From Owenia fusiformis (lineage: Eukaryota; Annelida; Polychaeta; Sabellida; Oweniidae), in assembly GCA_903813345.2 (NCBI GenBank), contig CAIIXF020000002.1, positions 472,001 through 536,000 of the forward strand: a stretch of 64,000 nucleotides of DNA. The letters are read 5' to 3'. Shown here in pieces: positions 63,910 through 64,000 of the stretch (positions are counted from its first letter, which is position 1; each line of letters begins with the position of its first letter). A program made the position numbers and the translations under genes. Below the pieces are notes generated by a model, which did no database searches, had not been told where the DNA came from, and saw nothing but the letters and a program-made list of their open reading frames with translations.

Positions 63910-64000
63910 CAAAACTCTTTCAATATACCCTTCTGTAGACTTAACATTAATTACAAGTCGTTTCTTCCAAATGCCATTAGAATATGGAACAACCTGGAAC
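63910..64000 (+). CDS. C-terminal segment of the CR1-like ORF2 after the insertion
   Basis: Reads QNSFNIPFCRLNINYKSFLP then NAIRIWNNLE to the window edge. This is the usual C-terminal text of CR1/L2-type ORF2 proteins (SFFPSTIRLWN-like). It is in frame with codon 970 of the ORF2 at 57188 once the insertion and one GAAAC copy are discounted. Confidence 0.8.

Overview
The window is a stretch of animal (metazoan) nuclear genome, AT-rich and packed with transposable elements. It holds parts of two spliced host genes with GT-AG introns, and no operons, prokaryotic genes, CRISPR loci or recognisable tRNA/rRNA genes. The mix of elements (an Ngaro-like tyrosine-recombinase retroelement, CR1-like LINEs with an NPGP motif, an R2/NeSL-type LINE, an LTR element of the Ty3/gypsy type, and many MITEs) suggests a marine invertebrate. 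Sequence alone does not let me name the phylum.

Host gene 1 (minus strand, 1209-5739, running off the left edge) encodes the N-terminal part of a nose-resistant-to-fluoxetine (NRF-6-like) membrane protein: signal peptide, extracellular NRF domain interrupted by a five-fold nine-residue repeat, then a membrane helix. A 3.08-kb terminal-inverted-repeat element with an 8-bp target duplication (5787-8885) sits about 50 bp upstream of its start codon.

Host gene 2 (plus strand, 20151-52850) is a seven-exon short-chain dehydrogenase resembling 15-hydroxyprostaglandin dehydrogenase. All catalytic motifs are present and every exon junction keeps frame. Intron 1 is 18.5 kb and holds most of the LINE debris. 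Intron 6 (9.6 kb) contains the most unusual structure in the window. First comes a relic duplicate of the last exon, split by a TTAA-flanked MITE. After it come 22 copies of an 80-bp unit, 21 of them upstream duplicates and the 22nd running into the real last exon; each carries a 3' splice site plus the first 37 nt of that exon. A young 6.4-kb gypsy element has inserted into the middle of this array. The real last exon is itself interrupted by a 140-bp Harbinger-like MITE flanked by TTA, which swaps the last 14 codons for 16 MITE-derived codons and a stop.

Mobile-element layout: Ngaro-like element (17.38-20.01 kb); CR1-like relic interrupted by another LINE (22.97-27.34 kb); 849-bp foldback element (28.02-28.87 kb); R2/NeSL-type LINE on the minus strand (30.1-37.8 kb), itself interrupted by a 2.9-kb unknown element and a mariner-like element and preceded head-to-tail by a second copy of its 3' end; gypsy element (45.53-51.91 kb); and a two-ORF CR1-like LINE (54.9 kb to the right edge). 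ORF1 of that last LINE ends in an IMPACT/UPF0029-like domain. Its ORF2 is split by a 3.8-kb DNA element (60101-63904) whose removal restores the reading frame.

Most of the remaining sequence is non-coding and repeat-derived, including arrays of AAAATGGCGGCCATTTT-type palindromes, a GGTACC palindrome array, minisatellites and several hairpins.
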